Below, piece after piece: positions 42,843-50,176 of a stretch of 64,000 bases of DNA (position 1 is the stretch's first letter; each line of letters opens with the position of its first letter). The notes under the pieces were generated by a model, which was not told where the DNA came from, did no database searches, and saw nothing but the letters and a program-made list of their open reading frames with translations. This stretch comes from a bacterium (GTDB lineage Bacteria > Electryoneota > Electryoneia > Electryoneales > Electryoneaceae). Position numbers and translations under genes: made by a program. The stretch is taken from contig JAHLLB010000011.1 of the NCBI GenBank assembly GCA_020444425.1, forward strand, positions 1-64,000, read 5' to 3'.

Positions 42843-43742
42843 ATGAAACGTGCATGGCTGCTGGTTGTTCTTCTGCTCGTTACGTTCACCAACGGAGCGT
42901 TCGCGTCTGACTGGGCGGATTCGTTACGTGCCGAGCGCGCTGAGGCGGACGACTACCTCGCGAACAGTCCGTTGAGCCCATTCGCGGCGATCGGGCAGAC
43001 GGTTCTTCGTCCCGGGCAGGCGCTGCGTGTGGTGCTGCCGGTGGACACTCTGCTGCTCGGTTACCCGACCGCCGACCCCGGCCTCCCGCAGCTGGAGTTT
43101 ACGTATCAACCGGACGTGCCGGTGGTCTACGTACGCAGCCCGCAGGGTGGCGATTTTCAGCTCAACCGGCAGAAGATCGGCCCGATCCCGCTGGCGCTGA
43201 GCAGCGCAGACACCGTGCGCGCCGAAATATTCCTGCTCAAGGCCTACGCCAGCAGCACCTCTGCCCGGCTGCGCGCGTTCAAACCGGGCGGGCACGGCCA
43301 GTCGAGCTTCCACGGCCTCAACTGGTATCCGCCGAACCCCGACCTGAGGTTGACCGCGACGATCCAGCCAGCGGCGCGTGACACCGTGCTCATGCCAACT
43401 TCCGCCGGGCTGGAGAAATCGTACATCCGGCACAGCACGTTGCACTTCACCGTGGACGGTTCCAAGCAAACGTTGACCCTGTTCGCCCCGGCGAGTGATC
43501 CGGACGCGTACGGCTTCATTCCGTTTACCGACGCCGGCGCGGGCGAATCAACCTACGGCGGCGGGCGCTACATCGACCTCGACCTTCCGGCGGACGGCCA
43601 GACCGAACTGTTGCTCGATTTCAACGACGCGTACAATCCACTGTGCGCGTACGTTCCGCATTACAACTGCCCGATTCCGCCGCCGGAGAATGCGCTGGAC
43701 ATCGAGATCGAAGCGGGTGAAATGATCTACGAGAAACATTGA
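42843..43742 (+). CDS. Exported DUF1684-family protein
   Basis: A 299-residue protein with signal peptide (MKRAWLLVVLLLVTFTNGAF-A) and the DUF1684 pattern: WADSLRAERAEADDYLANSP with SPF near the start, FKPGGHGQSSFHGLNWYPPN, then a C-terminal YGGGRYIDLDLPADGQTELL, LDFNDAYNPLCAYVPHYNCP and PPPEN. The C-terminal block with FNDAYNPLCAY is the family's most conserved part. Biochemical function of the family is not established. A strong site GGTGAGG precedes ATG 42843. Its stop overlaps the dTMP kinase start by 1 bp, so the two are co-translated. Confidence 0.85.
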   Translation: MKRAWLLVVLLLVTFTNGAFASDWADSLRAERAEADDYLANSPLSPFAAIGQTVLRPGQALRVVLPVDTLLLGYPTADPGLPQLEFTYQPDVPVVYVRSPQGGDFQLNRQKIGPIPLALSSADTVRAEIFLLKAYASSTSARLRAFKPGGHGQSSFHGLNWYPPNPDLRLTATIQPAARDTVLMPTSAGLEKSYIRHSTLHFTVDGSKQTLTLFAPASDPDAYGFIPFTDAGAGESTYGGGRYIDLDLPADGQTELLLDFNDAYNPLCAYVPHYNCPIPPPENALDIEIEAGEMIYEKH

Positions 43743-44344
43743 TGACAACGGCAAAACGTGGCAAATTGATCGCCTTCGAGGGCATTGACGGATCAGGAAA
43801 ATCGACCCAGTGGGCACGTCTCGGTGAGTGGCTCAAGGCGCAGGGCCGGGATGTCGTGCTGTCGTTTGAGCCGACAAAACGTCCGCACGGCCAGTGGTTA
43901 CGTGACGCGTGGGCGTCCGGCATCCGGCTGCCGGTAGACGAAGAGAAAGCGCTGTTCGACGCCGACCGCCGCGAACACATCGACGAAGTTATTCAGCCAT
44001 CGCTGGACCGTGGCCAGATCGTCCTGCTTGACCGCTACTACTATTCGTCGGCAGTGTACCAGGGGACGCGGAAAGGTGAGACGCCGGAAGCGGTGCTGCG
44101 ACACTACGAAGCCTTCTGTCCACGCCCGGATGTGGTGCTGCTGTTCGATCTGCCGGTGGAGCTGGCGCTGAAACGAATGCAGTCGTCCCGGTCCAACCTC
44201 GACGCGATGGAAGTGAGCGACAACCTGGAAACTGTTCGCAATGCGTACCTCAACCTGAACCGTCCCGAGATTGTGGTCGTGGACGCCTCCGGTTCGCCGG
44301 ACGAGGTGTGGGACGGAGTGTTACGGCACGCGCGGGAATGGTGA
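43742..44344 (+). CDS. tmk: dTMP kinase
   Basis: A 200-residue thymidylate kinase that makes dTDP from dTMP and ATP. P-loop LIAFEGIDGSGKST (residues 9-22), the DR motif in VLLDRYYYSSAVYQG, a region RKGETPE, and DVVLLFDLPVELALKRM. The length matches bacterial Tmk. ATG 43742 overlaps the upstream stop (TGATG). The fused-looking operon DUF1684-tmk is followed 160 bp later by a HAD phosphatase gene on the same strand. Confidence 0.93.
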   Translation: MTTAKRGKLIAFEGIDGSGKSTQWARLGEWLKAQGRDVVLSFEPTKRPHGQWLRDAWASGIRLPVDEEKALFDADRREHIDEVIQPSLDRGQIVLLDRYYYSSAVYQGTRKGETPEAVLRHYEAFCPRPDVVLLFDLPVELALKRMQSSRSNLDAMEVSDNLETVRNAYLNLNRPEIVVVDASGSPDEVWDGVLRHAREW

Positions 44345-44403
44345 AACGGTGTGAACCGGATTGTGAGCGAGGTAGTAGCTGGATATTCCGTGCATCGTTC
44401 GGC

Positions 44404-44456
44404 CGTACGTCATTCCTCAACCGCGTCTGTGTGCAACGTAGAAGAGCCAGATTCGA
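44404..44456 (+). repeat. Dispersed stem-loop repeat, copy 2
   Basis: CGTACGTCATTCCTCAACCG, CGTCTGTGTGCAACG and AGAAGAGCCAGATTCG in order. Nearly collinear with copy 1 (42493) and with the reverse complement of copy 3 (58255). Lies in the tmk-HAD gap. Confidence 0.7.
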
Positions 44457-44504
44457 TCACACCCATGCAACGTGTTCCCTGAACTGGTAGCTGGAGTTGA
44501 TCTG

Positions 44505-45347
44505 ATGCGACTGAAGCATAACCGTGCCGCGATCCTGTACGATTTCGACGGCACGTTGACCCCGAAATACATGCACGACTACGACTTCTTCCCGGAACTG
44601 AAGATCGACGCCGACTCGTTCTGGCAGGAGGTTCGTGCCAAAGCGCGCGAGATGGACGGCGACCAGACTCTCGCCTACATGTACCTGATGGTGAAGTACG
44701 CGCGTGAAAAGGCGGGTGTGCAGCTGACGGAAAATCGCTTCCGTGAGTTCGGCCGAAAGGTGGAGTTTTTTCCCGGTGTCGAGGGTTGGTTCGACCGGAT
44801 GAATCAGTTTGCAGACTCGATCGGCCTGGTGCTGGAACACTACATCGTCAGCTCGGGCGTCAAGGAGATGATCGAGGGCACAACGATCGCGGACAAGTTC
44901 AAGCGCATTTACGCCTGCGCCTTCCATTACGATCCAGACACCGGCCTCGCGGACTGGCCGATCCTGAATGTCAATTACACCACCAAGACGCAGTACATCT
45001 ACCGCATCAGCAAGGGTGTGCTCAACAATTGGGACGGCGCCGGGCTGAACCGTCGCATGGCGGCTGGCGAGGAGTTCGCGGTACCAATCCGCAACATGCT
45101 GTACCTCGGGGACGGCGAGACCGATGTGCCGGGCATGAAGGCTGTGCGCCAGTACGACGGACACGCAGTCGCGGTGTACGATCACGAGAACATCAATAAG
45201 GTGCAGGAATCGCAGAAGCTGGTGCAAGACGATCGTGTCGATGCCGCCAAGCACGCTGACTATTCCGAGGAGTCGCTGCTCGATGAGTACGTGAAAGCCG
45301 TCCTCCGCGAAATCCAAGCCCATGAGGTGAAACTGGCGTTGGAATAG
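44505..45347 (+). CDS. HAD-superfamily phosphatase
   Basis: A 280-residue cytosolic HAD hydrolase. Motif I ILYDFDGTLTP with nucleophile D13 and general acid D15; motif II Ser-Ser-Gly in HYIVSSGVKEMIEG; motif IV YLGDGETDVPGM. A helical C1-type cap lies between motifs I and II, as in phosphoserine phosphatase-like enzymes. ATG 44505 with GGAG 9 bp upstream is chosen over an upstream in-frame start at 44472. The substrate cannot be identified. It is the last gene of the DUF1684-tmk group. Confidence 0.85.
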   Translation: MRLKHNRAAILYDFDGTLTPKYMHDYDFFPELKIDADSFWQEVRAKAREMDGDQTLAYMYLMVKYAREKAGVQLTENRFREFGRKVEFFPGVEGWFDRMNQFADSIGLVLEHYIVSSGVKEMIEGTTIADKFKRIYACAFHYDPDTGLADWPILNVNYTTKTQYIYRISKGVLNNWDGAGLNRRMAAGEEFAVPIRNMLYLGDGETDVPGMKAVRQYDGHAVAVYDHENINKVQESQKLVQDDRVDAAKHADYSEESLLDEYVKAVLREIQAHEVKLALE

Positions 45348-45410
45348 TGCTGCGAACGGTCACTAATCAGCGGATTCAGGTTAGATGTGAGGTGTGAGGA
45401 TATTCCACCA

Positions 45411-45436
45411 TTACCACGGACTTAAGTCCGTGGTAA
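45411..45436. repeat. 26-bp perfect palindrome
   Basis: TTACCACGGACTT followed directly by its exact reverse complement. The core CCACGGACTT resembles the second element at 45573-45592. Confidence 0.85.
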
Positions 45437-45572
45437 GAAAAGAAACCGGGGACACGTAGATACCGGGATACTTGCTCCGTCAAGTGTCCCCGGCTTGTTG
45501 TCCACAACTCTGCTTGTACAACTCGCGATCTACAGTTCGCAGTCAGTCGACCGCAGTCCGCAACGAACATGC

Positions 45573-45592
45573 CCACGACATTTATGTCGTGG
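45573..45592. repeat. 20-bp palindrome CCACGACAT-TT-ATGTCGTGG
   Basis: Nine-base arms around TT. It shares the CCACG-type arms of the 26-bp palindrome 140 bp upstream, suggesting two members of one palindromic repeat family. Confidence 0.75.
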
Positions 45593-45738
45593 ATAATCCG
45601 TTCTTAGATCCTTGCGCAGATGCCCTCCCGCCAGGATAGTTTTCGCCCTGTCCTGTTGTAACAAAACGACCCGCGCTTGCAAGCAACCACGGGCCTGTCT
45701 TTCACTGACCACTGAGTACTAACCACTGACTACTGTCC

Positions 45739-46515
45739 TTACTTCCCTTTGAAGTCAGCCGGGCGTTTGTTGAGGAACGCGTCGGTGCCTTCCCTGGCGT
45801 CCTCAGTGGCGAAGCACATGCCGAACAGGTCGGCTTCCATACGCATCGATTCGGTGTAGGCCATGCCCATGCCACGGTAGGCCGCGTCCTTGGCGAACTT
45901 CATCGCCACCGGGCCGACTGCCGCGATCTTGTTCGCGACTTTTTTCGCTTCGTCCATCAGGTCGTCGGGTGAGACCACACGGTTGACGAGGCCGAGCCGG
46001 TACGCTTCTTCCGCCGGGATCATGTCGCCGGTGAGCAGGTAGTACAGCGCCGGGCCGAGGCCGACGAGTTTCGGCAGACGCTGGGTGCCGCCGAAGCCCG
46101 GGATCAGGCCGAGTTTGACTTCCGGCTGCCCGAAGACGGCCTTTTCGGAGGCGATGCGCAACGTGCACGCCATCGAGATTTCGCAGCCGCCGCCGAGTGC
46201 GTACCCGTTGACCGCCGCGATGACCGGCTTGTTCAGGGTTTCGATGCGTGTCATCAGGTGCTGGCCGGCACGCGCGTACTCAACCGCGCCGAGCGCATCG
46301 AGCTGGTTTAGTTCGCCGATGTCCGCGCCGGCGACAAACATCTTGCCCGCGCCGGTGAGAATGACGGCTTTCACGAGGTCGTTCCGCTTCACTTCGGCGA
46401 ACGCCTTGTCCAGCTCCTTCACCACCTGCACCGCGAGGGTGTTTGCCTTCGGGTTGTCGATGGTGATGGTCGCGACGGCACCGTCCACGTCGATCTGCAG
46501 TTTTTCGTAGGCCAT
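45739..46515 (-). CDS. Enoyl-CoA hydratase / crotonase
   Basis: A 258-residue crotonase-fold enzyme that hydrates 2-enoyl-CoA in beta-oxidation or the butanoyl/3-hydroxybutanoyl-CoA pathway. The oxyanion-hole loops are [11 protein letters not shown] and [15 protein letters not shown]. Both catalytic glutamates of the hydratase type are present (E112 in GGGCE, E132 in [20 protein letters not shown]). C-terminal helices complete the fold ([17 protein letters not shown]). ATG 46515 has GGGGAG upstream. No other fatty-acid genes adjoin it, so the specific pathway is uncertain. Confidence 0.92.
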   Translation of the reverse strand: MAYEKLQIDVDGAVATITIDNPKANTLAVQVVKELDKAFAEVKRNDLVKAVILTGAGKMFVAGADIGELNQLDALGAVEYARAGQHLMTRIETLNKPVIAAVNGYALGGGCEISMACTLRIASEKAVFGQPEVKLGLIPGFGGTQRLPKLVGLGPALYYLLTGDMIPAEEAYRLGLVNRVVSPDDLMDEAKKVANKIAAVGPVAMKFAKDAAYRGMGMAYTESMRMEADLFGMCFATEDAREGTDAFLNKRPADFKGK

Positions 46516-46903
46516 GCTTTACTCCCCCTCTCGCTATGTGATGTTCGGATGTGGCAGGACTTGAATATCGGGAGCGGAACCGGCGCTCGCCACTCGCTCG
46601 CTCACGGGAAAGACGTTGAACCACGGAATACACGGAATACTCGGAAAAAACCCTCAAACCGCGAAAGGCGCAAAAAAACGAAAGAAAAACAAAAATTCTT
46701 GATGATAAAGATTAAAACAAAATAAACATCTATTATATAATTATATAATCGATTAATTTAGTATTAATCTGTGAGATCTCATTTTATTGAATTATAATAT
46801 TTACCATTCCTTGTTTTATCTTTATGATCCTTTTTATATTTTCTTTTCTTTTAACCAATAAGTTATTTTATCTTTTCTTTCGCTTTTATCGCGTCTTTCG
46901 TGG
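46516..46903. other. AT-rich intergenic stretch enclosed by inverted repeats
   Basis: No gene. From about 46670 to 46900 the DNA is strikingly AT-rich and includes an 18-bp palindrome ATTATATAA-TTATATAAT (46732-46749). A 19-bp perfect inverted repeat encloses it (46621-46639 and 46928-46946), with further similarity inside the arms (CCGCGAAAGGCGC near 46659 against the complement of the GCGTCTTTCGTGG near 46889). Confidence 0.65.
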
Positions 46904-46946
46904 TCAATTCTTTTCTGTTGTTCCGTTTATTCCGTGTATTCCGTGG
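46621..46946. repeat. Inverted-repeat unit of about 326 bp (MITE-like)
   Basis: CCACGGAATACACGGAATA at 46621-46639 is matched exactly by its reverse complement at 46928-46946. Arms remain similar inward for roughly 70-80 bp. The right arm covers the last codons of the queG gene. Confidence 0.65.
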
Positions 46947-48130
46947 TCGAGAGAGGTGTTGATTTCTTCCAGAACGATCTCGTCGGTCTCGTGCTTGAAC
47001 GCCCGGTCCAATACTACCCGCACGGCCGGATACTCGCTCAGCTGCCCCAGTGCCCACGCCGCGTGTGCACGAATCAACGGTTCCGGTTCGTCTTCCATCA
47101 CCCGTTTCAGCGCCGGGATGGCTTCATCACTGCCCCAGTTGCCGAGCGCAACGGCGACATTTCTCAGCAGTCCGCGCCGCTTGGTGCGTTTGACCGGTGA
47201 TCCTTTGAACATCGCCCCGAACTGGTCGTCATCCAGCGCAATAAGCTCGAGCAGAGGTGGCGCGCCCCAGTCGGGAATGCGAGGTTCGAACCACGGTTCA
47301 CGGGTTGGCAGCAGGCCGCGTGTATTGTATGGGCACGCTTGCTGGCAGATATCGCAGCCGAAAACCCAATTTCTCAACTCGGAGCGTAAATTGCGGGGCA
47401 GAATACCACGGTGTTCGATTGTGAGGTAGCTGATACAACGGTTTGCGCGATTCAGGTACGGAGTATCCAGCGCCCCGGTCGGGCAGGAAGTGCCGCAGGA
47501 GTGACAATCGCGGCAGCCGAACAATGGCTTTCGTGCCGGATCAGATGGCAGCTCGAGGTCGAGCAGCAGTTCGCCGAGCAGGAAGTAGGATCCATGCTTC
47601 CAGTGGATCAGCAACGTGTGTTTGCCGATGAACCCAGCTCCACCCGCGGCGGCGAGCGGACGCTCGAGAATCGGCCCGGTGTCCACATAGGCGCGCGCGT
47701 TGACCACACGGCCCGCGAGGTAGTCGATCGCCTTGCCCAGCGCTTTCAGGCGTGGCAGGATGAGGTCGTGGTAGTCGAAGCCCCAGGCGTAGCTGGCGAA
47801 TCGCCCACGGGAGGGATCGGCCGGATCCGGTGCGTCCATGGGACGGGGTTGATGATAGGACATGCCGACGCTGAGCACCGACTTTCCCTGCGGCCACTGG
47901 ACTCGCGGGTCCATGCGGCGGTCGGGGTGTTTCGCCAGCCATGCCATGGTGCCGTGGTAGTCGTTGGCGATCCAGTCAGGGAAGGTATCCGCGTGCGGCG
48001 GAGGTTCATATGGCGCGACGCTCGCGAAGTCGAACCCGAGATGTCGCGCCGCCTGCTTGATCAGTTCAGCGAGCTCAGATGGGTTCGGTGACAGAGATAA
48101 GGATGAAGCTGGTTGCGTGGCGTCAGACAC
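46904..48130 (-). CDS. queG: Epoxyqueuosine reductase
   Basis: A 408-residue cobalamin- and iron-sulfur-dependent enzyme for the last step of queuosine synthesis on tRNA, in the cytosol. N-terminal cobalamin-type domain (GFDFASVAPYEPPPHADTFP, then MAWLAKHPDRRMDPR, SVLSVGMSYHQP), two ferredoxin-like clusters (CRDCHSCGTSCPTGAL and VFGCDICQQACPYN), and a C-terminal HEAT-like region (LRNVAVALGNWGSDEAIPAL, HAAWALGQL). Start is GTG 48130. The final 14 residues (DHGIHGINGTTEKN) are encoded by the right arm of an intergenic inverted repeat, so the native C-terminus was probably replaced. It lies 13 bp after the RseC-like gene, same strand. Confidence 0.95.
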   Translation of the reverse strand: MSDATQPASSLSLSPNPSELAELIKQAARHLGFDFASVAPYEPPPHADTFPDWIANDYHGTMAWLAKHPDRRMDPRVQWPQGKSVLSVGMSYHQPRPMDAPDPADPSRGRFASYAWGFDYHDLILPRLKALGKAIDYLAGRVVNARAYVDTGPILERPLAAAGGAGFIGKHTLLIHWKHGSYFLLGELLLDLELPSDPARKPLFGCRDCHSCGTSCPTGALDTPYLNRANRCISYLTIEHRGILPRNLRSELRNWVFGCDICQQACPYNTRGLLPTREPWFEPRIPDWGAPPLLELIALDDDQFGAMFKGSPVKRTKRRGLLRNVAVALGNWGSDEAIPALKRVMEDEPEPLIRAHAAWALGQLSEYPAVRVVLDRAFKHETDEIVLEEINTSLDHGIHGINGTTEKN

Positions 48131-48143
48131 GGGAGCTTCCGTC

Positions 48144-48617
48144 TCACGTTGATGCTGCCGGCGAGTCGATCACCTGGCCGATGGTTGGCCGGAGCGAGGC
48201 GCTGGCTTTGGCGAAACGGTTGACGAAGCGAACGATGAACATGCCGAGGAACAAGCCGGCGAGTCCACCGGCGACACCGCCCTGCATGTCCTGGCCGGAG
48301 GCATTCGTGCCGACGATGATCCCGACGATCAGCGTCACTACCGGGATGCCGAACACCAGCAGTGCGGCGACGATCTTCGGAGCTTCATCGCGTTTCAGCT
48401 CGACCAGATCACCGATCTTAACGTCCTGACCGGCCAGTGTCGCCTCGATGATCGGCGCGGGCTTCTCGTCGGGGAAGCAGACCGTGCTCGATCCGCAACT
48501 GCTGCACGCGCTGTGCTTATGCGGTTGGACACGGGCGATCCCGTCCGTAACTTCAACGACCACGCCCATTTCAACGGGTGGGTCTGCAGGCTGATCAGCT
48601 TTATGGTAGACAATCAC
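48144..48617 (-). CDS. RseC/MucC-like membrane protein
   Basis: A 157-residue inner-membrane protein. The N-terminal soluble part has the RseC/MucC pattern GVVVEVTDGIARVQP followed by cysteines C38, C41 and C47 (HSACSSCGSSTVC), then two transmembrane helices (about 82-104 and 112-134). The family includes the SoxR-reducing subunit RseC and the sigma-E modulator MucC, and often lies near rnf genes; none is here. The start is GTG 48617; an internal ATG at 48569 lacks a ribosome site. Followed at 13 bp by queG. A redox-related role is inferred. Confidence 0.82.
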   Translation of the reverse strand: MIVYHKADQPADPPVEMGVVVEVTDGIARVQPHKHSACSSCGSSTVCFPDEKPAPIIEATLAGQDVKIGDLVELKRDEAPKIVAALLVFGIPVVTLIVGIIVGTNASGQDMQGGVAGGLAGLFLGMFIVRFVNRFAKASASLRPTIGQVIDSPAAST

Positions 48618-48986
48618 GAGTGCTGCCGAATGTAGTTGAACTCAACAAATCGTATGGTAATCTACATAATTAGACGTCTGAGGAGAGCACTCTCGGAATC
48701 TCTCCAAATCCTCTCTATGACCTCTGAAGCCAATGATACCAACATACTTCGAGAGCATTTTGTGAGATCGTTGAAAACCGGCGAAGATGGCGACAACGCT
48801 CACTTTTAGGGACTCTTTGGTTCTTTCGAGATCCAGAAATCGGTAACAGGTTCTTGTATTCTTCGGAATTTTTCAGTAAGGTACGGTCATCTGAGATGAC
48901 ATTGCCAGCCCGCTGAGTCCAGCGGTTCCTGGCTCCGCGTAACCTTAGTCCTTTTCATTAGTTACACTACGGTTCGGAGCGAAACG
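48618..48986. other. Intergenic between divergent genes, no gene seen
   Basis: About 370 bp between the rseC-like gene (minus) and the HD-GYP-like gene (plus). It should hold promoters for both, but none is clear enough to assign. Confidence 0.4.
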
Positions 48987-50168
48987 TTGCGGCGGATTTC
49001 TCTCGACGAGTTGAAACCCGGAATGGTATTGGGCAGGTCGATCTTCTCCGGCCTGAACGCTATCCTTCTCGCTGCCGGCCAAACCCTCGATGATCGCTAC
49101 ATAACCCTCCTGCACAAGCACGGTTTCGGCTACATCTACGTCGAAGAAAACGGGTTTGAGGACGTCAACCCGCAGGATGTTCTCTCGGATGTATCCCGCC
49201 GGATCGCGGAGGCGACCGTACGGGACGGCTTCGACCAGCTCCGGGACGTGGTCCGTCTCGAATCGGAAGCCGGCAAGATCACGCGTGAATTCCTCGAAGA
49301 ACACGCCGACATTTTGAACGTTCCGCAGATCGATGAGATGTCGATGGCGGTGTCAACGATCATCCGCGACATCGTCAACCGCAGCGTCGGCCTTGTGGAC
49401 GTCTTCGCGCAGGTAACCGGCGCGACGTACATGTACCGTCACGCGGTCAACGTTGTGTCGTTGTCCGTGCTGCTCGCCCGGCAGTTTGGCTATACCAACC
49501 GTCAGCTGCGCGAACTGGGCATGGCGGCGTTGCTGCATGAAGTGGGCAAGATCACCCTCGGCGACGAGTACCTGATCCCCGAGCACATGATTCCTGACGA
49601 TGAAGCCGATTTCTACCGTGAATATCCGACCTACGGCTTCATTCTGATGCACAACACGAACCCGGCGTTGAAGGCGGAACGGTTGGCGATTCTGCATCAC
49701 CGTGAATGGCAGGATGGTGGCGGCTGGCCGCAGGGCCTGCACGGGGACAATCAGCCCCCGACCCGGATCGATAGCCACGAGCAGGGTCTGATCCACCGCT
49801 ACGCCGAAATCATCGCGGTTGCCAGTGCGTACGACAACCTCGTCAACGGCACCGGCGAACTTCCGCAACGGTTGCAGCCCGCGGACGCGCTTGCATTGAT
49901 CATGGCGCTCAGCCGCAAGTGTTTCAACCAGGCCGTGTGCCAGGTGTTCAGCCGGATTGTCTGCCTCTACCCCACCGGCGCGATGGTGCAGATTCAGGAA
50001 AGTTCATCGTTCGGATTTGAAGGATACTACGGTGTGGTGAAGGATCAGAGTCACGACCCTGCGCGGCCGGTGCTGATCCTGTATGCCGATCCTCGCGGGC
50101 GGCGTGTCCGTCCCAAAACCCTCGATTTCTCGCATGATCCCGATCTGCGTCTGCGGATCATGTCCTGA
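48987..50168 (+). CDS. HD-GYP-like protein with degenerate active site
   Basis: A 393-residue soluble protein. Residues 1-60 resemble the N-terminal domain often found with HD-GYP phosphodiesterases (SLDELKPGMVLGRSIFSGLN). An HD-GYP domain spans about 135-300, but several hallmarks are altered: LLHEVGKI has HE at 184-185 instead of HD, the next conserved HP is YP (YPTYG), the signature is HHREWQDGGGWPQGL with GWP in place of GYP, and IAVASAYDNL lacks the Asp of the usual DxYDAL. Metal binding and c-di-GMP hydrolysis are therefore doubtful. A sensor or binding role is likelier. TTG 48987 is the start, supported by GGAG 7 bp upstream. Convergent with the PAS kinase gene, 8 bp apart. Confidence 0.82.
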   Translation: MRRISLDELKPGMVLGRSIFSGLNAILLAAGQTLDDRYITLLHKHGFGYIYVEENGFEDVNPQDVLSDVSRRIAEATVRDGFDQLRDVVRLESEAGKITREFLEEHADILNVPQIDEMSMAVSTIIRDIVNRSVGLVDVFAQVTGATYMYRHAVNVVSLSVLLARQFGYTNRQLRELGMAALLHEVGKITLGDEYLIPEHMIPDDEADFYREYPTYGFILMHNTNPALKAERLAILHHREWQDGGGWPQGLHGDNQPPTRIDSHEQGLIHRYAEIIAVASAYDNLVNGTGELPQRLQPADALALIMALSRKCFNQAVCQVFSRIVCLYPTGAMVQIQESSSFGFEGYYGVVKDQSHDPARPVLILYADPRGRRVRPKTLDFSHDPDLRLRIMS

Positions 50169-50176
50169 GACGTTTC

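Larger units (their letters stand above)
45348..45738. other. Intergenic palindrome cluster
   Basis: About 390 bp between convergent genes and without a gene. It holds a 26-bp perfect palindrome (45411-45436), an inverted pair CCGGGGACAC / GTGTCCCCGG (45446-45455 and 45484-45493), a second palindrome (45573-45592), and a near-tandem stretch of CACTGACCACTGAGTAC-type sequence (45707-45734). Any of the hairpins could help terminate the two converging transcripts. Confidence 0.6.

Noticed and set aside
44472..45323. Overlapping minus-strand frame opposite the HAD phosphatase
   Set aside because: The plus-strand product has all HAD motifs in order; the opposite frame shows no motif and typical shadow composition.
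45484..45515. A DnaA-box-like TTGTCCACA as a sign of a replication origin
   Set aside because: Single imperfect box, no cluster, no dnaA or dnaN, and the AT-rich stretch at 46670-46900 is over 1 kb away and better explained by an inverted-repeat element.
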